Assembly: GCF_000368265.1 (NCBI RefSeq)
Contig: NZ_KB851219.1
Span: 2,040,484 to 2,104,483, forward strand
DNA from: Acinetobacter brisouisimilis
GTDB lineage: Bacteria > Pseudomonadota > Gammaproteobacteria > Pseudomonadales > Moraxellaceae
DNA length: 64,000 nucleotides
Reading direction: 5' to 3'
This document shows positions 1-9,297 of this stretch, piece by piece. The position numbers and the translations under genes are program-made. Under the pieces are notes generated by a model. It was given only the letters and a program-made list of their open reading frames with translations. It searched no databases and was not told where the DNA came from. The first letter of the stretch is position 1, and every line of letters begins with the position of its first letter.

Positions 1-991
1 CCGTGTACATGAAGCACCTGAATTCTCACGTATCAAAAAAGTTCGTGACTTTGTGAAATTGCTAAATTTAGGTATTCATTTCCCTGAACAGCCAACTCAA
101 GCGGATTATCAGAAAGTCATTGAAGCGACCAAAGACCGCATTGATGCACCCAGCATTCATGCCGTGTTATTACGCTCGATGATGCAAGCCTTCTACGGCG
201 CAAAAAATGCAGGACACTATGGTCTGGCATATGAAGCCTATACTCATTTTACTTCGCCAATTCGTCGCTACCCTGACTTGTTATTACACCGTGCGATCAA
301 AGCACATTTGCATCAGAAAAAGTATGCCTTGTCTGGTGCTGCCCTTGATGATGCAGGTGAACATTTCTCACAAACTGAACGCCGTGCCGATGAAGCATCG
401 CGTAGCGTCACTACATGGCTGAAATGTCATTATATGCAACAGCATCTAGGTGAAGAGTTTGTTGGCATCATCAGCGCAGTCACTGAGTTTGGTTTGTTTG
501 TCACGCTTAAAGATCTATATGTCGATGGCATGATTCACATTAGCCAACTCGGTGATGATTTCTTTATTTATGACCCTGCTAGCCAAACTTTAATTGGACA
601 AAACCGTGGTCAAATTTTTGGTTTAGGTGATGAACTCAATATTAAAGTTGCTGGCGTGAATCTTGCAGAACGTAAGATTGACTTTGAATTACTCAAGCAA
701 ATTAGTCACGCAGGCCGTGCCATTCGCAGCCGCGCGCCACGTGCCACAAAACCTGTTGTTCGAGAGGTACAGGAGCAAGTCTTTAATAATCAGGTGACTG
801 CAATTACAACAGAGCAGCAAGATGGTGAGCAGCCTGTTCGTAAGAAAAAGGAAAAAAATAAACCGAGTTCTTACAACAAAAAATCGGACAAGAAATCCTC
901 TGGTAAAGCTGAGACTAAAAGCAAAGACAAAACCAAGAAAAAAGATAAAGTGAAGAAGAAAAAAGCTAACGCTAAATCTCGGCAGGATTAA
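1..991 (+). CDS. rnr: Ribonuclease R, C-terminal part (cut by window start)
   Basis: 3'-5' processive exoribonuclease that degrades structured RNA and takes part in RNA quality control. The reading frame is open from base 2, so the gene begins upstream of the window; the GTG at base 53 is internal. What is visible is the end of the RNB catalytic domain, with the family signature HFTSPIRRYPDLLLHR near base 246, then an S1 RNA-binding domain (about bases 440-690, GIISAVTEFGLFVTL), then a tail of about 80 residues very rich in lysine. A basic tail is usual for RNase R and helps bind RNA. A strong UUCG-loop terminator follows the stop codon, so the transcript ends here. Identification is firm from the RNB signature plus S1 plus basic tail; RNase II lacks such a tail. 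Confidence 0.93.
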   Translation, partial: RVHEAPEFSRIKKVRDFVKLLNLGIHFPEQPTQADYQKVIEATKDRIDAPSIHAVLLRSMMQAFYGAKNAGHYGLAYEAYTHFTSPIRRYPDLLLHRAIKAHLHQKKYALSGAALDDAGEHFSQTERRADEASRSVTTWLKCHYMQQHLGEEFVGIISAVTEFGLFVTLKDLYVDGMIHISQLGDDFFIYDPASQTLIGQNRGQIFGLGDELNIKVAGVNLAERKIDFELLKQISHAGRAIRSRAPRATKPVVREVQEQVFNNQVTAITTEQQDGEQPVRKKKEKNKPSSYNKKSDKKSSGKAETKSKDKTKKKDKVKKKKANAKSRQD

Positions 992-1000
992 CCCATCTAA

Positions 1001-1030
1001 GTAAAAGAGCTTCGGCTCTTTTACTTTTTT
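1001..1030 (+). terminator. Rho-independent terminator after rnr
   Basis: A perfect 10-bp stem (GTAAAAGAGC with GCTCTTTTAC) closes a TTCG tetraloop and is followed by six T residues. It lies 10 bases after the rnr stop codon. Confidence 0.92.
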
Positions 1031-1294
1031 CACACTTCAACACTAAAAAGAACAAGCGATTTTGATGAAGAAGTAGATTTAAAAAATTCTATTTATTTTA
1101 GCGTTACTGTATTAAAGACAGCATTGCGTAATATTCAGATGAAGTAAATTCACATTATGGTGAAATCTGCTTCAAACAGATCTTGATTCAACTCAAATAA
1201 ACTAAATTTATGGATATAAGTTCAGAACAGACAAAGTTTCCCTTGATTTCCTCTGCCCTAAACCTTAAATCTAGCAATATAGTTTATATTTTTT
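1031..1294. other. Intergenic stretch between rnr and prlC
   Basis: AT-rich spacer with no gene that I can support. A short inverted repeat TTCAC-N6-GTGAA lies at 1149-1164. A small frame at 1210-1419 runs through here into prlC in another phase and has no protein character. No clear Shine-Dalgarno sequence precedes prlC, and I could not place its promoter convincingly. Confidence 0.5.
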
Positions 1295-3346
1295 ATGGCT
1301 CAGACAATGACATTACAACAAGCAACCCTTCCCGTTCCCCAGTTCGACAAAATCCACCTCGATACATTAAAAACACAGATTCAACAGCATATCCAAGATG
1401 GGTTAAAGTTTCTTGTTGAGCTAACTCAAGCCCCTGATGATTTTAATACCCAAACTCAAGTACTCCAGCAAATGGACTCGCTTGAAAATAATCTGAATGA
1501 ATCATGGGGCATTTTGTCACATTTAAATGCAGTGATGAACAATGCGACAACTCGGGAAGTCTATCAATCACTCTTGCCTGCATTAAGCGAATACTATACA
1601 CAGCTCGGTCAACACACAGCGCTATACCAAACTTATCAGCATTTAAATGACCGCAGCGAATTTTCTAGCTTAAGTGCCGCACAGCAAAGTGCCATTAAAC
1701 TTGGCTTACGCGATTTCAAACTGTCAGGTGTTGCACTTGAAGGTGCCGCGAAACAGCGCTATGCAGAAATTTCAGCACGTTTGTCACAGCTTGCATCAGA
1801 CTTTTCTAACCATGTATTAGATGCAACCCAAGCCTATTTTAAACCTCTAACCGAAGCACAACTTAAAGGCTTACCAGACAGCAGCATTGCCCTGCTTAAA
1901 CAATACGGTCAGCAGCATGAACTCGACCAGCCTGTCGCTACGCTGGATTTTCCATCGTACTTGGCAATCATGACGTATGCTCAAGATCGTGCTTTACGCG
2001 AAGAGTTATATAAAGCCTACACTACACGTGCCTCTGAGCAATCTGAACATACCGAATTTGACAACTCTGAAATCATGCAAGAGATCTTGAGTCTACGTCA
2101 GGAAATGGCTCAACTGCTCGGATTTGAAAATTATGCAGCATATTCCCTTGCCAGCAAAATGGCGCCAAATGTTCAGATGGTTTTTGACTTCTTAAATGAG
2201 CTGGCTGAACATGCGCGCGCACCTGCCTTGCAAGAAATTGCGGAACTCAAAGCGATAGCCCAACAAGATGGGATTGAAGAACTGCAACCTTGGGACAGCA
2301 GTTTTTATTCAGAAAAACTTAAACAGCAGCAATTCAACCTATCCCAAGAAGCCTTAAAGTCTTATTTCCCTGCACCAAAAATCGTACAAGGCTTATTTGA
2401 AATCGTACAGCGCTTATATGGTATTCAGATTCAGGAGCGCGCTGCGCCAGTCTGGCAATCTGATGTGCGTTATTTTGAAATCGAAGACAAAGGGCAAGTC
2501 ATAGGAGGTTTTTATTTAGACCTCTATGCACGCAGTGGTAAGCGTGGTGGTGCATGGATGAGCGATTTCCGTTCCCGCATGCAAACTGCAGCTGCATTAC
2601 AAAAACCGATTTGCTATATGGTCTGCAACTTTACGCCACCTGTCGGCGAGCAGCCTGCATTACTCACTCATGATGAAGTCACCACGCTATTCCATGAGTT
2701 TGGGCATGGTTTACATCATCTGCTGACCGAAGTGGATAATATTTCTGTTGCTGGAACACATGGCGTAGCATGGGATGCCGTAGAATTGCCAAGCCAGTTT
2801 ATGGAGTTTTGGACATGGGACAAAGCCAGTCTGGATCTGATCAGTGAACATGTTGAAACGAAACAAACGCTACCGCAGGATTTATTAAATGCATTGCTTG
2901 ATGCGCGCTTCTTCCAATCAGGCATGCAAACTTTACGTCAACTTGAGTTTGCCCTGTTTGATTTAGAAATTCATCAACATACTCCTGCATTAAGCACACC
3001 GCAAATCCAAGAGACACTCAACCACATTCGCCAACGTGTTGCGGTTTTACCAACAACACCTTATAACCGTTTCCAGCATAGTTTTAGCCATATTTTTGCA
3101 GGTGGCTACGCTGCTGGCTACTATTCTTATAAATGGGCAGAGGTTTTAGCCAGTGATGCTTTTGACCGCTTTGAAAATGAAGGTATTTTTAATACCTCTA
3201 CAGGAAATGATTTCCGCAAGGCCATTTTAGCTGTGGGTGGTCAAGATACAGCTTTGGATGCCTTCGTGCATTTTCGTGGTCGTGAGCCTAAAATTGATGC
3301 GTTATTACGCCATCAGGGTTGGACGAAAGCGCCTAAAAACGCTTAA
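1295..3346 (+). CDS. prlC: Oligopeptidase A (M3 family zinc metallopeptidase)
   Basis: Cytoplasmic zinc endopeptidase that cleaves short peptides, including released signal peptides. The 683-residue product has the length of E. coli oligopeptidase A (about 680). The M3 zinc site HEFGHG is at residues 467-472, where the two His bind zinc and the Glu is the catalytic base; the third ligand should lie about 25 residues further on (WDAVELPSQFMEFW region). The C-terminal RFQHSFSHIFAGGYAAGYYSY region is also typical of the family. The start at ATG 1295 gives the family N-terminus, although no good ribosome binding site is visible; an internal ATG at 1307 is an alternative. A small zinc-ribbon gene of the YheV family follows 45 bases later, the same pairing seen in E. 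coli (prlC-yheV type). Confidence 0.95.
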   Translation: MAQTMTLQQATLPVPQFDKIHLDTLKTQIQQHIQDGLKFLVELTQAPDDFNTQTQVLQQMDSLENNLNESWGILSHLNAVMNNATTREVYQSLLPALSEYYTQLGQHTALYQTYQHLNDRSEFSSLSAAQQSAIKLGLRDFKLSGVALEGAAKQRYAEISARLSQLASDFSNHVLDATQAYFKPLTEAQLKGLPDSSIALLKQYGQQHELDQPVATLDFPSYLAIMTYAQDRALREELYKAYTTRASEQSEHTEFDNSEIMQEILSLRQEMAQLLGFENYAAYSLASKMAPNVQMVFDFLNELAEHARAPALQEIAELKAIAQQDGIEELQPWDSSFYSEKLKQQQFNLSQEALKSYFPAPKIVQGLFEIVQRLYGIQIQERAAPVWQSDVRYFEIEDKGQVIGGFYLDLYARSGKRGGAWMSDFRSRMQTAAALQKPICYMVCNFTPPVGEQPALLTHDEVTTLFHEFGHGLHHLLTEVDNISVAGTHGVAWDAVELPSQFMEFWTWDKASLDLISEHVETKQTLPQDLLNALLDARFFQSGMQTLRQLEFALFDLEIHQHTPALSTPQIQETLNHIRQRVAVLPTTPYNRFQHSFSHIFAGGYAAGYYSYKWAEVLASDAFDRFENEGIFNTSTGNDFRKAILAVGGQDTALDAFVHFRGREPKIDALLRHQGWTKAPKNA

Positions 3347-3391
3347 ACTATGCACTCAAAATTCATGACTCATGGTTTAAGGTAGCATTTT

Positions 3392-3613
3392 ATGAAAAAA
3401 CGATTCATTGCAGGTGCGAAATGTCCTAAATGTGAAGCGTTAGACCGCGTTGTCATGCTGACCGAAAATGAACATGAATGGATTGAATGCATCGAATGTG
3501 GTTACAGTGAAAATCGACCAACCCATATCGATCAACCAGAAACTCCAGCTGTCGCTGATGACGTGGGCGTAATTCAATTTCGCCCACGCCAATCCAACCC
3601 GTCAAATCATTAA
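3392..3613 (+). CDS. yheV: YheV-family putative zinc-ribbon protein
   Basis: A 73-residue protein with two CxxC pairs, CPKC at residues 11-14 and CIEC at 33-36 (followed by GYSE), which should fold as a single zinc ribbon. The N-terminal KKRFIAGAKCPKC and the acidic middle match the small YheV family that sits beside prlC in gammaproteobacteria. The molecular role is unknown; nucleic-acid binding is only a guess from the ribbon fold. It lies 45 bases after prlC and 11 bases before the next gene, so the three genes are probably co-transcribed. Confidence 0.8.
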   Translation: MKKRFIAGAKCPKCEALDRVVMLTENEHEWIECIECGYSENRPTHIDQPETPAVADDVGVIQFRPRQSNPSNH

Positions 3614-3624
3614 TTGACCTGATT

Positions 3625-4077
3625 ATGAAAACAAATAAATCAAATTCTTTATTGCTTTGGATTCTTATTGGCGTCCTTTTTGCCATTTGTGCGGGTATAT
3701 TTGTTTGGCAATCATGGTTTGTAAATCATCCCGCTCCACCAACCCAACAAGCAACCGTACACCCAAAAACTCAGGCACCACCTATGGCCCGACCTGTTTC
3801 AGAATCAGCGGTAACACCTGAAGTACAACAGCCAACACATACTGAACAACCTAAATCACTTGTGAATGATGCGACACTTAAACAGCCGATACCGAAAAAC
3901 CCTGCTTTGGCTAAAGAAGAGGTCTCCAAACTTGAAGATATTCAACAACAGTTAAAAGAGCAAGAAGCAACGCTCAAAGCTCAACATACCGATGCTGATC
4001 GCATCATCGAACTCAAACAACAACAAATCAAACTACTTGAGCAGCAAATTGCAGGACAGCAAAAATCATCAAAATAA
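3625..4077 (+). CDS. Membrane-anchored coiled-coil protein of unknown function
   Basis: A 150-residue protein that I do not recognise as a named family. Residues 1-10 are polar, residues about 9-28 form one hydrophobic segment (LLLWILIGVLFAICAGIFVW), then comes a proline- and threonine-rich linker of about 55 residues, and residues about 95-145 form a Gln/Glu/Lys-rich coiled coil with heptad-like leucines. This predicts an inner-membrane anchor with a periplasmic coiled coil. It follows yheV after 11 bases in the same direction, with no terminator between them. Confidence 0.75.
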   Translation: MKTNKSNSLLLWILIGVLFAICAGIFVWQSWFVNHPAPPTQQATVHPKTQAPPMARPVSESAVTPEVQQPTHTEQPKSLVNDATLKQPIPKNPALAKEEVSKLEDIQQQLKEQEATLKAQHTDADRIIELKQQQIKLLEQQIAGQQKSSK

Positions 4078-4097
4078 AAATTTATCTACATTCAGGC

Positions 4098-4514
4098 TCA
4101 GTCTGCCATTATAGGCGCACTAGCTCGATGCAGTTTTGCTAAAATTTTTAGTTGCTTCCATTTCTGTAAAGTCAGTTGATCCCTCCAAACAATACAAGGC
4201 TGTGGCTCTTCCTGCCAATACAACACAATATAAATCTCATGATCCAGTAATTTTTTTAAACTCAGATGGTCAATCTGAGATGTTCTTGTGTATTTAGCTG
4301 TCCATTCATTTTCTTTTAATTGTGCAAATGCAACGACCTGTCGTTGTTTCATAAAGACATACCATGCCAGTAATGCCAACAAACCAACGAGCACTACAAG
4401 ATACCAAGCCAATGTCAAATAACAGAGCAACATGAGCAAGCTATATAGCCCAAATTGAAAAAACCAAGCAATTTTGCTTGGCTTTAACTGAAAACTTAAA
4501 TTACTGGTGAACAT
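4098..4514 (-). CDS. YgfX/CptA-like small membrane protein
   Basis: A 138-residue protein with two closely spaced hydrophobic segments at about residues 15-35 and 38-55, followed by a basic soluble domain. The start overlaps the end of sdhE by 14 bases. In many gammaproteobacteria sdhE is followed by ygfX (cptA), an inner-membrane protein with the same two-helix layout. In E. coli that pair has been described as a type IV toxin-antitoxin, although SdhE is now mainly seen as a flavinylation factor. The family call here rests on topology, size and position rather than on a clear sequence motif. Confidence 0.65.
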   Translation of the reverse strand: MFTSNLSFQLKPSKIAWFFQFGLYSLLMLLCYLTLAWYLVVLVGLLALLAWYVFMKQRQVVAFAQLKENEWTAKYTRTSQIDHLSLKKLLDHEIYIVLYWQEEPQPCIVWRDQLTLQKWKQLKILAKLHRASAPIMAD

Positions 4515-4758
4515 AATGCTTAAGCTTGATAATTAATTCTTTTAATTCGGCACGTGGCGGTTCGCCAACGTCCATAAACCAGTCCAGCAAATCTGGATCT
4601 TCCTGATCAATCAACTCTGCAAATAAAGCTTTTTCTTCAGGGCTCGCATGCAAATAATATTGTCGAACATACGGGTCAAAATAAACATCAATTTCTTTCA
4701 ATCCACGACGTGCACGGTAGATCACTTTGCGTTCTTCTAAACTGATATCGTCTGACAT
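4501..4758 (-). CDS. sdhE: Succinate dehydrogenase assembly factor 2 (FAD assembly factor)
   Basis: Small cytoplasmic protein that promotes covalent attachment of FAD to the flavoprotein subunit of succinate dehydrogenase and fumarate reductase. The signature RGxxE is present (RRGLKEID), with the downstream DPDLLDWFM and GEPP segments that close the helical fold. I chose the ATG at 4758, giving 85 residues starting MSDDISLEE, which is the family length; an upstream ATG at 4776 in the same frame would add six residues. The sdh operon itself is not in the window. The next gene overlaps its 3' end, so translation of the two is probably coupled. Confidence 0.9.
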   Translation of the reverse strand: MSDDISLEERKVIYRARRGLKEIDVYFDPYVRQYYLHASPEEKALFAELIDQEDPDLLDWFMDVGEPPRAELKELIIKLKHYVHQ

Positions 4759-4838
4759 AATTATTTCCAGTCCCATTGTTATGCCAAGTAGTGTAACAAG
4801 AATTTGAAAAAACTAAATAGCCAGCATCATGATTTTAT

Positions 4839-6296
4839 TTAGCGACCAAATTTTAATTTTTTATCCCGAAAACCTGCATATTTTAGTACCAGTTTATCTA
4901 GTAAATAATTATGTGAGATTCTCCATGGTAACCGTCGCCCCTGTTTCGGCATATGCTCAGCGGCGCGTTGCAAATAACCCGCAGAAAGCGCTCCCATAAC
5001 CGTCCCAGACAGACGCTGAGTTACATCAGTTATAGGCATTACTTCTCGATAAGCATGCTTGTGCATATAGTTCAGTAGTCGGCAAATATAATCTGCTGCA
5101 ATATCTACTTTAAGTGTCCACGATGCATTGCTATAACCAATCATCAAAGCAAAATTAGGCACATCACTTAACAAAGTCTCCTGATACAACATTTTTTCAG
5201 CAAGATCGACAGGTTGATGATCAACCGTTAACTTTAAACCTCCAAGCAACTGTATTTGTAAGCCTGTTGCTGCAACAATTAGATCAGCTTCCAAATGTTG
5301 CCCAGACTTTAATCGAATTCCTGAGGCAGTAAAATAATCAATCTGATCGGTACAAATTTGAGCCTGACCATTTCGCAACACCCGAAACAGATCACCATCA
5401 GGGACAGCACACAGACGTTGATCCCAAGGTGCATAACTTGGAGTGAAATGGCGCATATCCACCTGACCTTGCAGCTCCTGTGCAACTGCTTTTAACAATA
5501 ATCGTTTGGTCAATTGTGGTGCTCGACGTGCAATAGAGTAAACTGCTCTTTGCAATACAATATTGCGTCCACGCACCCAGCGATATGCCCATTTAACAGG
5601 CAGGTGCTGACGTAAATACTGATAAGTTTTGTCGTATGCAGAGACTCTCGCCACATAGCTAGGAGAGCGTTGCAACATCGTCACCTGTTTTGCCCCGCCT
5701 TTTACCAAAGCAGGAACCAATGTTACGGCAGTTGCTCCACTGCCAATCACAATAATATTTTTACCTTGATATTCAGTGTCTGATGACCATTGTTGTGGAT
5801 GGACAATAGAGCCCTGAAAGTCTTGTTGTTTGGGAAATTGGGGAAGATAACCTTGGTCATAATTATAATAACCAGTGCAACTGATAATAAATCGAGCTTT
5901 CCATACTTCACTCTGCTGCTGTGCATTTTGAGTTTTAAGCTGCCAGCATTTTTGTTGTGTGCTGTAATTTGCAGCAACGACTTGCTGCCCAAAAGAAATT
6001 TTATCGAGTAATTTATAATGTTCTACGACATCATATAAATATTTTTGAATAGACTGTCCGTCTGCTAACGTCTGATCTTTAAGCCAAGGATAAAACTGAT
6101 AACTCAACGTAGACATATCAGAATCGGAACGAATCCCAGGATATCGAAATAAATCCCAAGTCCCCCCAATATTTTGTCGGCGTTCCAATATCTTAAAACT
6201 CAGTTGTGGGCAATGTTGTTGCAAATGTACTGCCGCACCTATCCCCGAAATTCCAGCTCCAATTATCAGTACATCAACTTCATATGTCATAAGCAT
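4839..6296 (-). CDS. Flavin-containing monooxygenase, Baeyer-Villiger-like
   Basis: Predicted NADPH- and FAD-dependent class B monooxygenase of 485 residues. The FAD Rossmann motif GAGISG is at residues 13-18, GGTWD at 44-48, and a second dinucleotide fold (IVIGSGATAV) near residue 190. Residues about 160-171 read FQGSIVHPQQWS, which fits the Baeyer-Villiger fingerprint FxGxxxHxxxW except that Ser replaces the usual final Pro or Asp. These enzymes oxidise ketones to esters or oxygenate S or N atoms; the substrate cannot be told from sequence. EtaA/EthA-like monooxygenases are the closest type I can name. It stands alone, separated from rplQ by a terminator, with no partner genes that would suggest a pathway. 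Confidence 0.8.
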   Translation of the reverse strand: MLMTYEVDVLIIGAGISGIGAAVHLQQHCPQLSFKILERRQNIGGTWDLFRYPGIRSDSDMSTLSYQFYPWLKDQTLADGQSIQKYLYDVVEHYKLLDKISFGQQVVAANYSTQQKCWQLKTQNAQQQSEVWKARFIISCTGYYNYDQGYLPQFPKQQDFQGSIVHPQQWSSDTEYQGKNIIVIGSGATAVTLVPALVKGGAKQVTMLQRSPSYVARVSAYDKTYQYLRQHLPVKWAYRWVRGRNIVLQRAVYSIARRAPQLTKRLLLKAVAQELQGQVDMRHFTPSYAPWDQRLCAVPDGDLFRVLRNGQAQICTDQIDYFTASGIRLKSGQHLEADLIVAATGLQIQLLGGLKLTVDHQPVDLAEKMLYQETLLSDVPNFALMIGYSNASWTLKVDIAADYICRLLNYMHKHAYREVMPITDVTQRLSGTVMGALSAGYLQRAAEHMPKQGRRLPWRISHNYLLDKLVLKYAGFRDKKLKFGR

Positions 6297-6338
6297 CAGT
6301 TTTTTTGAAATTTAATTAATTATAGACCCAATTTTGCA

Positions 6339-6370
6339 TAAAAAAAGGTCGGTAAAAACCGACCTTTTTC
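6339..6370 (-). terminator. Terminator of the alpha operon (after rplQ)
   Basis: Stem AGGTCGGT with ACCGACCT, loop of four bases, flanked by A and T runs on both sides. It lies about 27 bases past the rplQ stop and should end the long ribosomal transcript. It also insulates the monooxygenase gene that starts at 6296. Confidence 0.9.
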
Positions 6371-6396
6371 TGAACAACTACGTTCTTGTTGCGAAA

Positions 6397-6762
6397 TTAT
6401 TTAACTTCGCGATCTACAAGCTCAACGTAAGCCATCGGTGCAGCATCACCTGCACGGAAGCCCGCTTTAAGAACACGTAGATAACCGCCATTACGTTCTT
6501 TGTAACGAGGGCCAAGAACGGTAAATAATTTACCAACAGTTGCTGCATTACGAGTACGAGCAAACGCTAAACGGCGGTTTGCTACTGTATCGTTTTTAGC
6601 TAAAGTGATTAAAGGCTCAGCAACGCGGCGAAGTTCTTTCGCTTTAGGCAAAGTTGTTTTAATTAACTCGTGCTCAACTAAAGCATTCGTTAAATTTTGG
6701 AACAACGCCTTACGATGGCTGCTTGTACGGCCTAATTTCACACCACTATTACGATGACGCAT
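6397..6762 (-). CDS. rplQ: 50S ribosomal protein L17
   Basis: Large-subunit protein near the exit tunnel. The 121-residue product begins [20 protein letters not shown], the invariant L17 N-terminus, and ends with the YVELVDR segment. It is the last gene of the alpha operon, 18 bases after rpoA and just before a strong terminator. Confidence 0.98.
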   Translation of the reverse strand: MRHRNSGVKLGRTSSHRKALFQNLTNALVEHELIKTTLPKAKELRRVAEPLITLAKNDTVANRRLAFARTRNAATVGKLFTVLGPRYKERNGGYLRVLKAGFRAGDAAPMAYVELVDREVK

Positions 6763-6780
6763 GGTGATAGTCCTACTTAA

Positions 6781-7788
6781 TTAACGGCTACGATAGGCGA
6801 AACGATCGTCCATACGCAAACTAGCTGGTGGCCAGTTTTCTAAGCGCATGCCGAGCTGCAAGCCTTTCGAAGCTAAAACATCTTTAATCTCAGTCAACGA
6901 TTTTTTACCTAAGTTAGGAGTTTTTAACAACTCAACTTCAGTGCGTTGTACAAGATCACCAATGTAGTAAATATTTTCTGCTTTCAAACAGTTAGCAGAA
7001 CGAACAGTAAGCTCGAGATCATCTACTGGACGAAGCAAAATTGGATCGACTTCTTCGCGAGGTTCTTGAGCAACAGGAGCTTGATCTTTCTGAAGATCAA
7101 CAAAAATTGCAATTTGTTGTTGCAAGATTGTTGCCGCTTTGCGGATAGCTTCTTCAGGATCAACTGTACCGTTGGTTTCAAGATCAATGACCAGCTTATC
7201 AAGGTCTGTACGTTGTTCTACACGCGCATTTTCAACGGTATAAGACACACGCTTGATTGGGCTATAAGAAGCATCTAACTGCAAACGACCTACCGGACGT
7301 GTTTCACCTTCAGGGAAACGCGAGTCAGATGTTTCATAACCGCGACCTTGAGACACTTTCAAACGCATTTTTAATGCGCCTGTAGCACTTAACGTGCCGA
7401 TCAAATGCTCAGGATTCACCAATTCAACATTATGAGGTAAACGAAGGTCAGCAGCTGTTACATCTCCTGGACCTTGTTTTTCTAATGTTAGGTAAGCTTC
7501 GTTTTGATCGAACAGCTTAATAGACAATCCTTTAAGGTTCAGCAAGAGCTCGACGATGTCCTGCTGCAAGCCTTCTAAAGTACTGTACTCGTGCTCGACA
7601 CCTTCTATCTCTACTTCAACCACAGCAGCGCCAGGTAAAGAAGACAATAGAATGCGACGTAAAGCATTACCAAGAGTATGACCAAAGCCACGCTCTAAAG
7701 GTTCCAGAATCACTTTTGCCGAGGTCCCGCTTGCCGCTTCGACCTTGATCGCTTGCGGAGTTAGAAACTCGTTTGCAGTACGCGTCAT
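6781..7788 (-). CDS. rpoA: RNA polymerase alpha subunit
   Basis: Alpha subunit of RNA polymerase, 335 residues. The N-terminal domain (about 1-235) holds the dimer and beta/beta' contacts, including [20 protein letters not shown] at about 32-51. The C-terminal domain (about 250-325) holds the helix-hairpin-helix that contacts UP elements and activators, with [12 protein letters not shown] and [13 protein letters not shown]. It lies between rpsD and rplQ, the usual place in the alpha operon. Confidence 0.99.
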   Translation of the reverse strand: MTRTANEFLTPQAIKVEAASGTSAKVILEPLERGFGHTLGNALRRILLSSLPGAAVVEVEIEGVEHEYSTLEGLQQDIVELLLNLKGLSIKLFDQNEAYLTLEKQGPGDVTAADLRLPHNVELVNPEHLIGTLSATGALKMRLKVSQGRGYETSDSRFPEGETRPVGRLQLDASYSPIKRVSYTVENARVEQRTDLDKLVIDLETNGTVDPEEAIRKAATILQQQIAIFVDLQKDQAPVAQEPREEVDPILLRPVDDLELTVRSANCLKAENIYYIGDLVQRTEVELLKTPNLGKKSLTEIKDVLASKGLQLGMRLENWPPASLRMDDRFAYRSR

Positions 7789-7806
7789 TTATTGCTACCT
7801 CAAGGA

Positions 7807-8430
7807 TTATTTAGAATACAATTCTACAATCAAGCTTTCATTGATTTCAGCAGGTAGATCTGAACGATCTGGTGCAGCTTTGAACGTACCTTCAAACTTA
7901 GAGTGATCAACTTCAATCCAAGCAGGAATACCACGTTGAGTCGCTAACTCAATTGCATTTTTAATACGCAATTGTTGTTTAGCACCTTCATGAACAGCAA
8001 TTACATCACCCGCTTTAACTTGAATAGACGCGATGTTAACGCGACGACCATTCAATGTAATAGAACGGTGACTTACAAGCTGACGAGCTTCTGCACGTGT
8101 AGAACCGAAACCCATGCGATAAACTACGTTATCAAGGCGGCTTTCAAGCAGTTTCAACAAGTTTTCACCTGTTGCACCTCTAACACGAGCTGCTTCTTTA
8201 TAGTAGTTACTAAATTGACGCTCTAACACGCCGTACATACGACGGACTTTTTGTTTTTCACGTAATTGTAGTGAATACTCAGATTGCTTTCCGCGAGCTT
8301 GGCCATGTTGACCAGGCGCTTTTGCATGCTTTTTAGTTTTGACGTCAAATGGTTTAACGCCAGATTTAAGTTGCAGGTCTGTCCCTTCGCGGCGAGAGAG
8401 TTTGCATTTTGGACCAATATAACGAGCCAT
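7807..8430 (-). CDS. rpsD: 30S ribosomal protein S4
   Basis: Primary 16S rRNA-binding protein that nucleates 30S assembly; 207 residues. The N-terminus [19 protein letters not shown] is diagnostic, and an S4 RNA-binding domain ([11 protein letters not shown]) starts near residue 97. In E. coli S4 represses translation of the alpha operon by binding a pseudoknot before rpsM; the leader upstream of rpsM here is a place to look for the same control. Confidence 0.98.
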   Translation of the reverse strand: MARYIGPKCKLSRREGTDLQLKSGVKPFDVKTKKHAKAPGQHGQARGKQSEYSLQLREKQKVRRMYGVLERQFSNYYKEAARVRGATGENLLKLLESRLDNVVYRMGFGSTRAEARQLVSHRSITLNGRRVNIASIQVKAGDVIAVHEGAKQQLRIKNAIELATQRGIPAWIEVDHSKFEGTFKAAPDRSDLPAEINESLIVELYSK

Positions 8431-8442
8431 GAATGTTTCTCC

Positions 8443-8829
8443 TTACACGCGACGTTTTTTAGGTGGACGGCAACCGTTGTGAGGGATAGGCGTCACATCG
8501 GTAATGCTGTTAATTTTATAACCCACTGCACCTAATGCACGAACCGCAGACTCACGACCAGGACCAGGACCTTTTACAAGGACGTCCAGATTTTTCAAAC
8601 CGTAATCCAAAGCTGCTTTACCAGCAACTTCAGCAGCTACCTGAGCAGCAAACGGAGTTGATTTACGTGAACCACGGAAGCCTTGTCCACCAGAGGTAGC
8701 CCAAGCCAATGCATTACCTTGACGATCGGTAATCGTTACAATGGTGTTATTAAAAGACGCGTGAATGTGTGCAACACCTTCAGAGACGGTACGAGTGACC
8801 TTCTTGCGTGTGCGAGTATCTTTAGCCAT
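8443..8829 (-). CDS. rpsK: 30S ribosomal protein S11
   Basis: Small-subunit platform protein, 128 residues. Family segments [35 protein letters not shown] and the C-terminal [15 protein letters not shown] are all present. It lies 19 bases after rpsM and 12 bases before rpsD in the alpha operon. Confidence 0.98.
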
Positions 8830-8848
8830 CTTTTAGCTTCCAGAAATC

Positions 8849-9205
8849 TTACTTTTTAATCGGTTTGCGCGGACCTTTACGGGTACGTGCGTTAGTTTTG
8901 GTGCGTTGACCGCGGACAGGCAAGCTACGACGATGACGAAGACCACGATAGCAGCCTAAATCCATTAAACGTTTAATGTTCATGGAAATTTCGCGACGCA
9001 AGTCACCTTCGGTAGGAACCTTAGCAACTTCTGCACGAATCGCATCAAGCTGAGCATCATCCAATTCACGAACTTTAGTTGTTGTCGCAATACCAACAGC
9101 AGCCAAGATATTCTTAGCAGTGTGGCGACCAACACCAAAAATGTACGTGAGGGAGATAACAGCATGCTTGTTATCCGGAATGTTTACACCGGCAATACGA
9201 GCCAT
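8849..9205 (-). CDS. rpsM: 30S ribosomal protein S13
   Basis: Small-subunit head protein contacting tRNA and bridge B1; 118 residues starting [16 protein letters not shown], with the basic tail [20 protein letters not shown]. It is the first gene of the alpha operon. A GGAG ribosome binding site lies in TTTGGAGAAAGTGAATG, and a promoter candidate plus a structured leader lie in the 109-base gap before it. Confidence 0.98.
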   Translation of the reverse strand: MARIAGVNIPDNKHAVISLTYIFGVGRHTAKNILAAVGIATTTKVRELDDAQLDAIRAEVAKVPTEGDLRREISMNIKRLMDLGCYRGLRHRRSLPVRGQRTKTNARTRKGPRKPIKK

Positions 9206-9214
9206 TCACTTTCT

Positions 9215-9267
9215 CCAAAAAGGCAGGTTGAGATAATCAACCGCCCCACAAAAATCTTGAGGGGCGG
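9215..9267 (-). promoter_or_regulatory. Structured leader before rpsM
   Basis: Read on the minus strand, CCGCCCC (9261-9267) can pair with GGGGCGG (9241-9247), and GTTGA can pair with TCAAC a few bases later. The region lies between the -10 box and the rpsM ribosome binding site. It may serve S4 feedback or processing. The 5' arm lies very near the expected start of transcription, so on the short transcript the large stem may not form. Confidence 0.35.
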
Positions 9268-9297
9268 ATAGTAACCCAATTCGCCTACTGAAATCAA
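9268..9297 (-). promoter_or_regulatory. Candidate sigma-70 promoter of the alpha operon
   Basis: On the minus strand a TTGATT box (9292-9297) and a TACTAT box (9268-9273) are 18 bases apart, in the gap between rpmJ and rpsM. This would start a transcript near 9261. In E. coli the alpha operon also has its own promoter at this point. Not tested. Confidence 0.5.

Noticed and set aside
689..1033. Antisense frame over the end of rnr
   Set aside because: It is the reverse reading of the lysine-rich tail and gives a low-complexity Phe/Leu protein.
1210..1419. Small frame before and across the prlC start
   Set aside because: It overlaps the prlC N-terminus in another phase and has no protein-like character.
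4098..4758. sdhE-ygfX as a toxin-antitoxin system
   Set aside because: The SdhE protein has the full flavinylation-factor signature; a toxin role for its partner is not shown by anything in the sequence.
5747..5992. Antisense and alternative frames inside the monooxygenase gene
   Set aside because: They are shadows of a well-supported enzyme with no ribosome site or motif.
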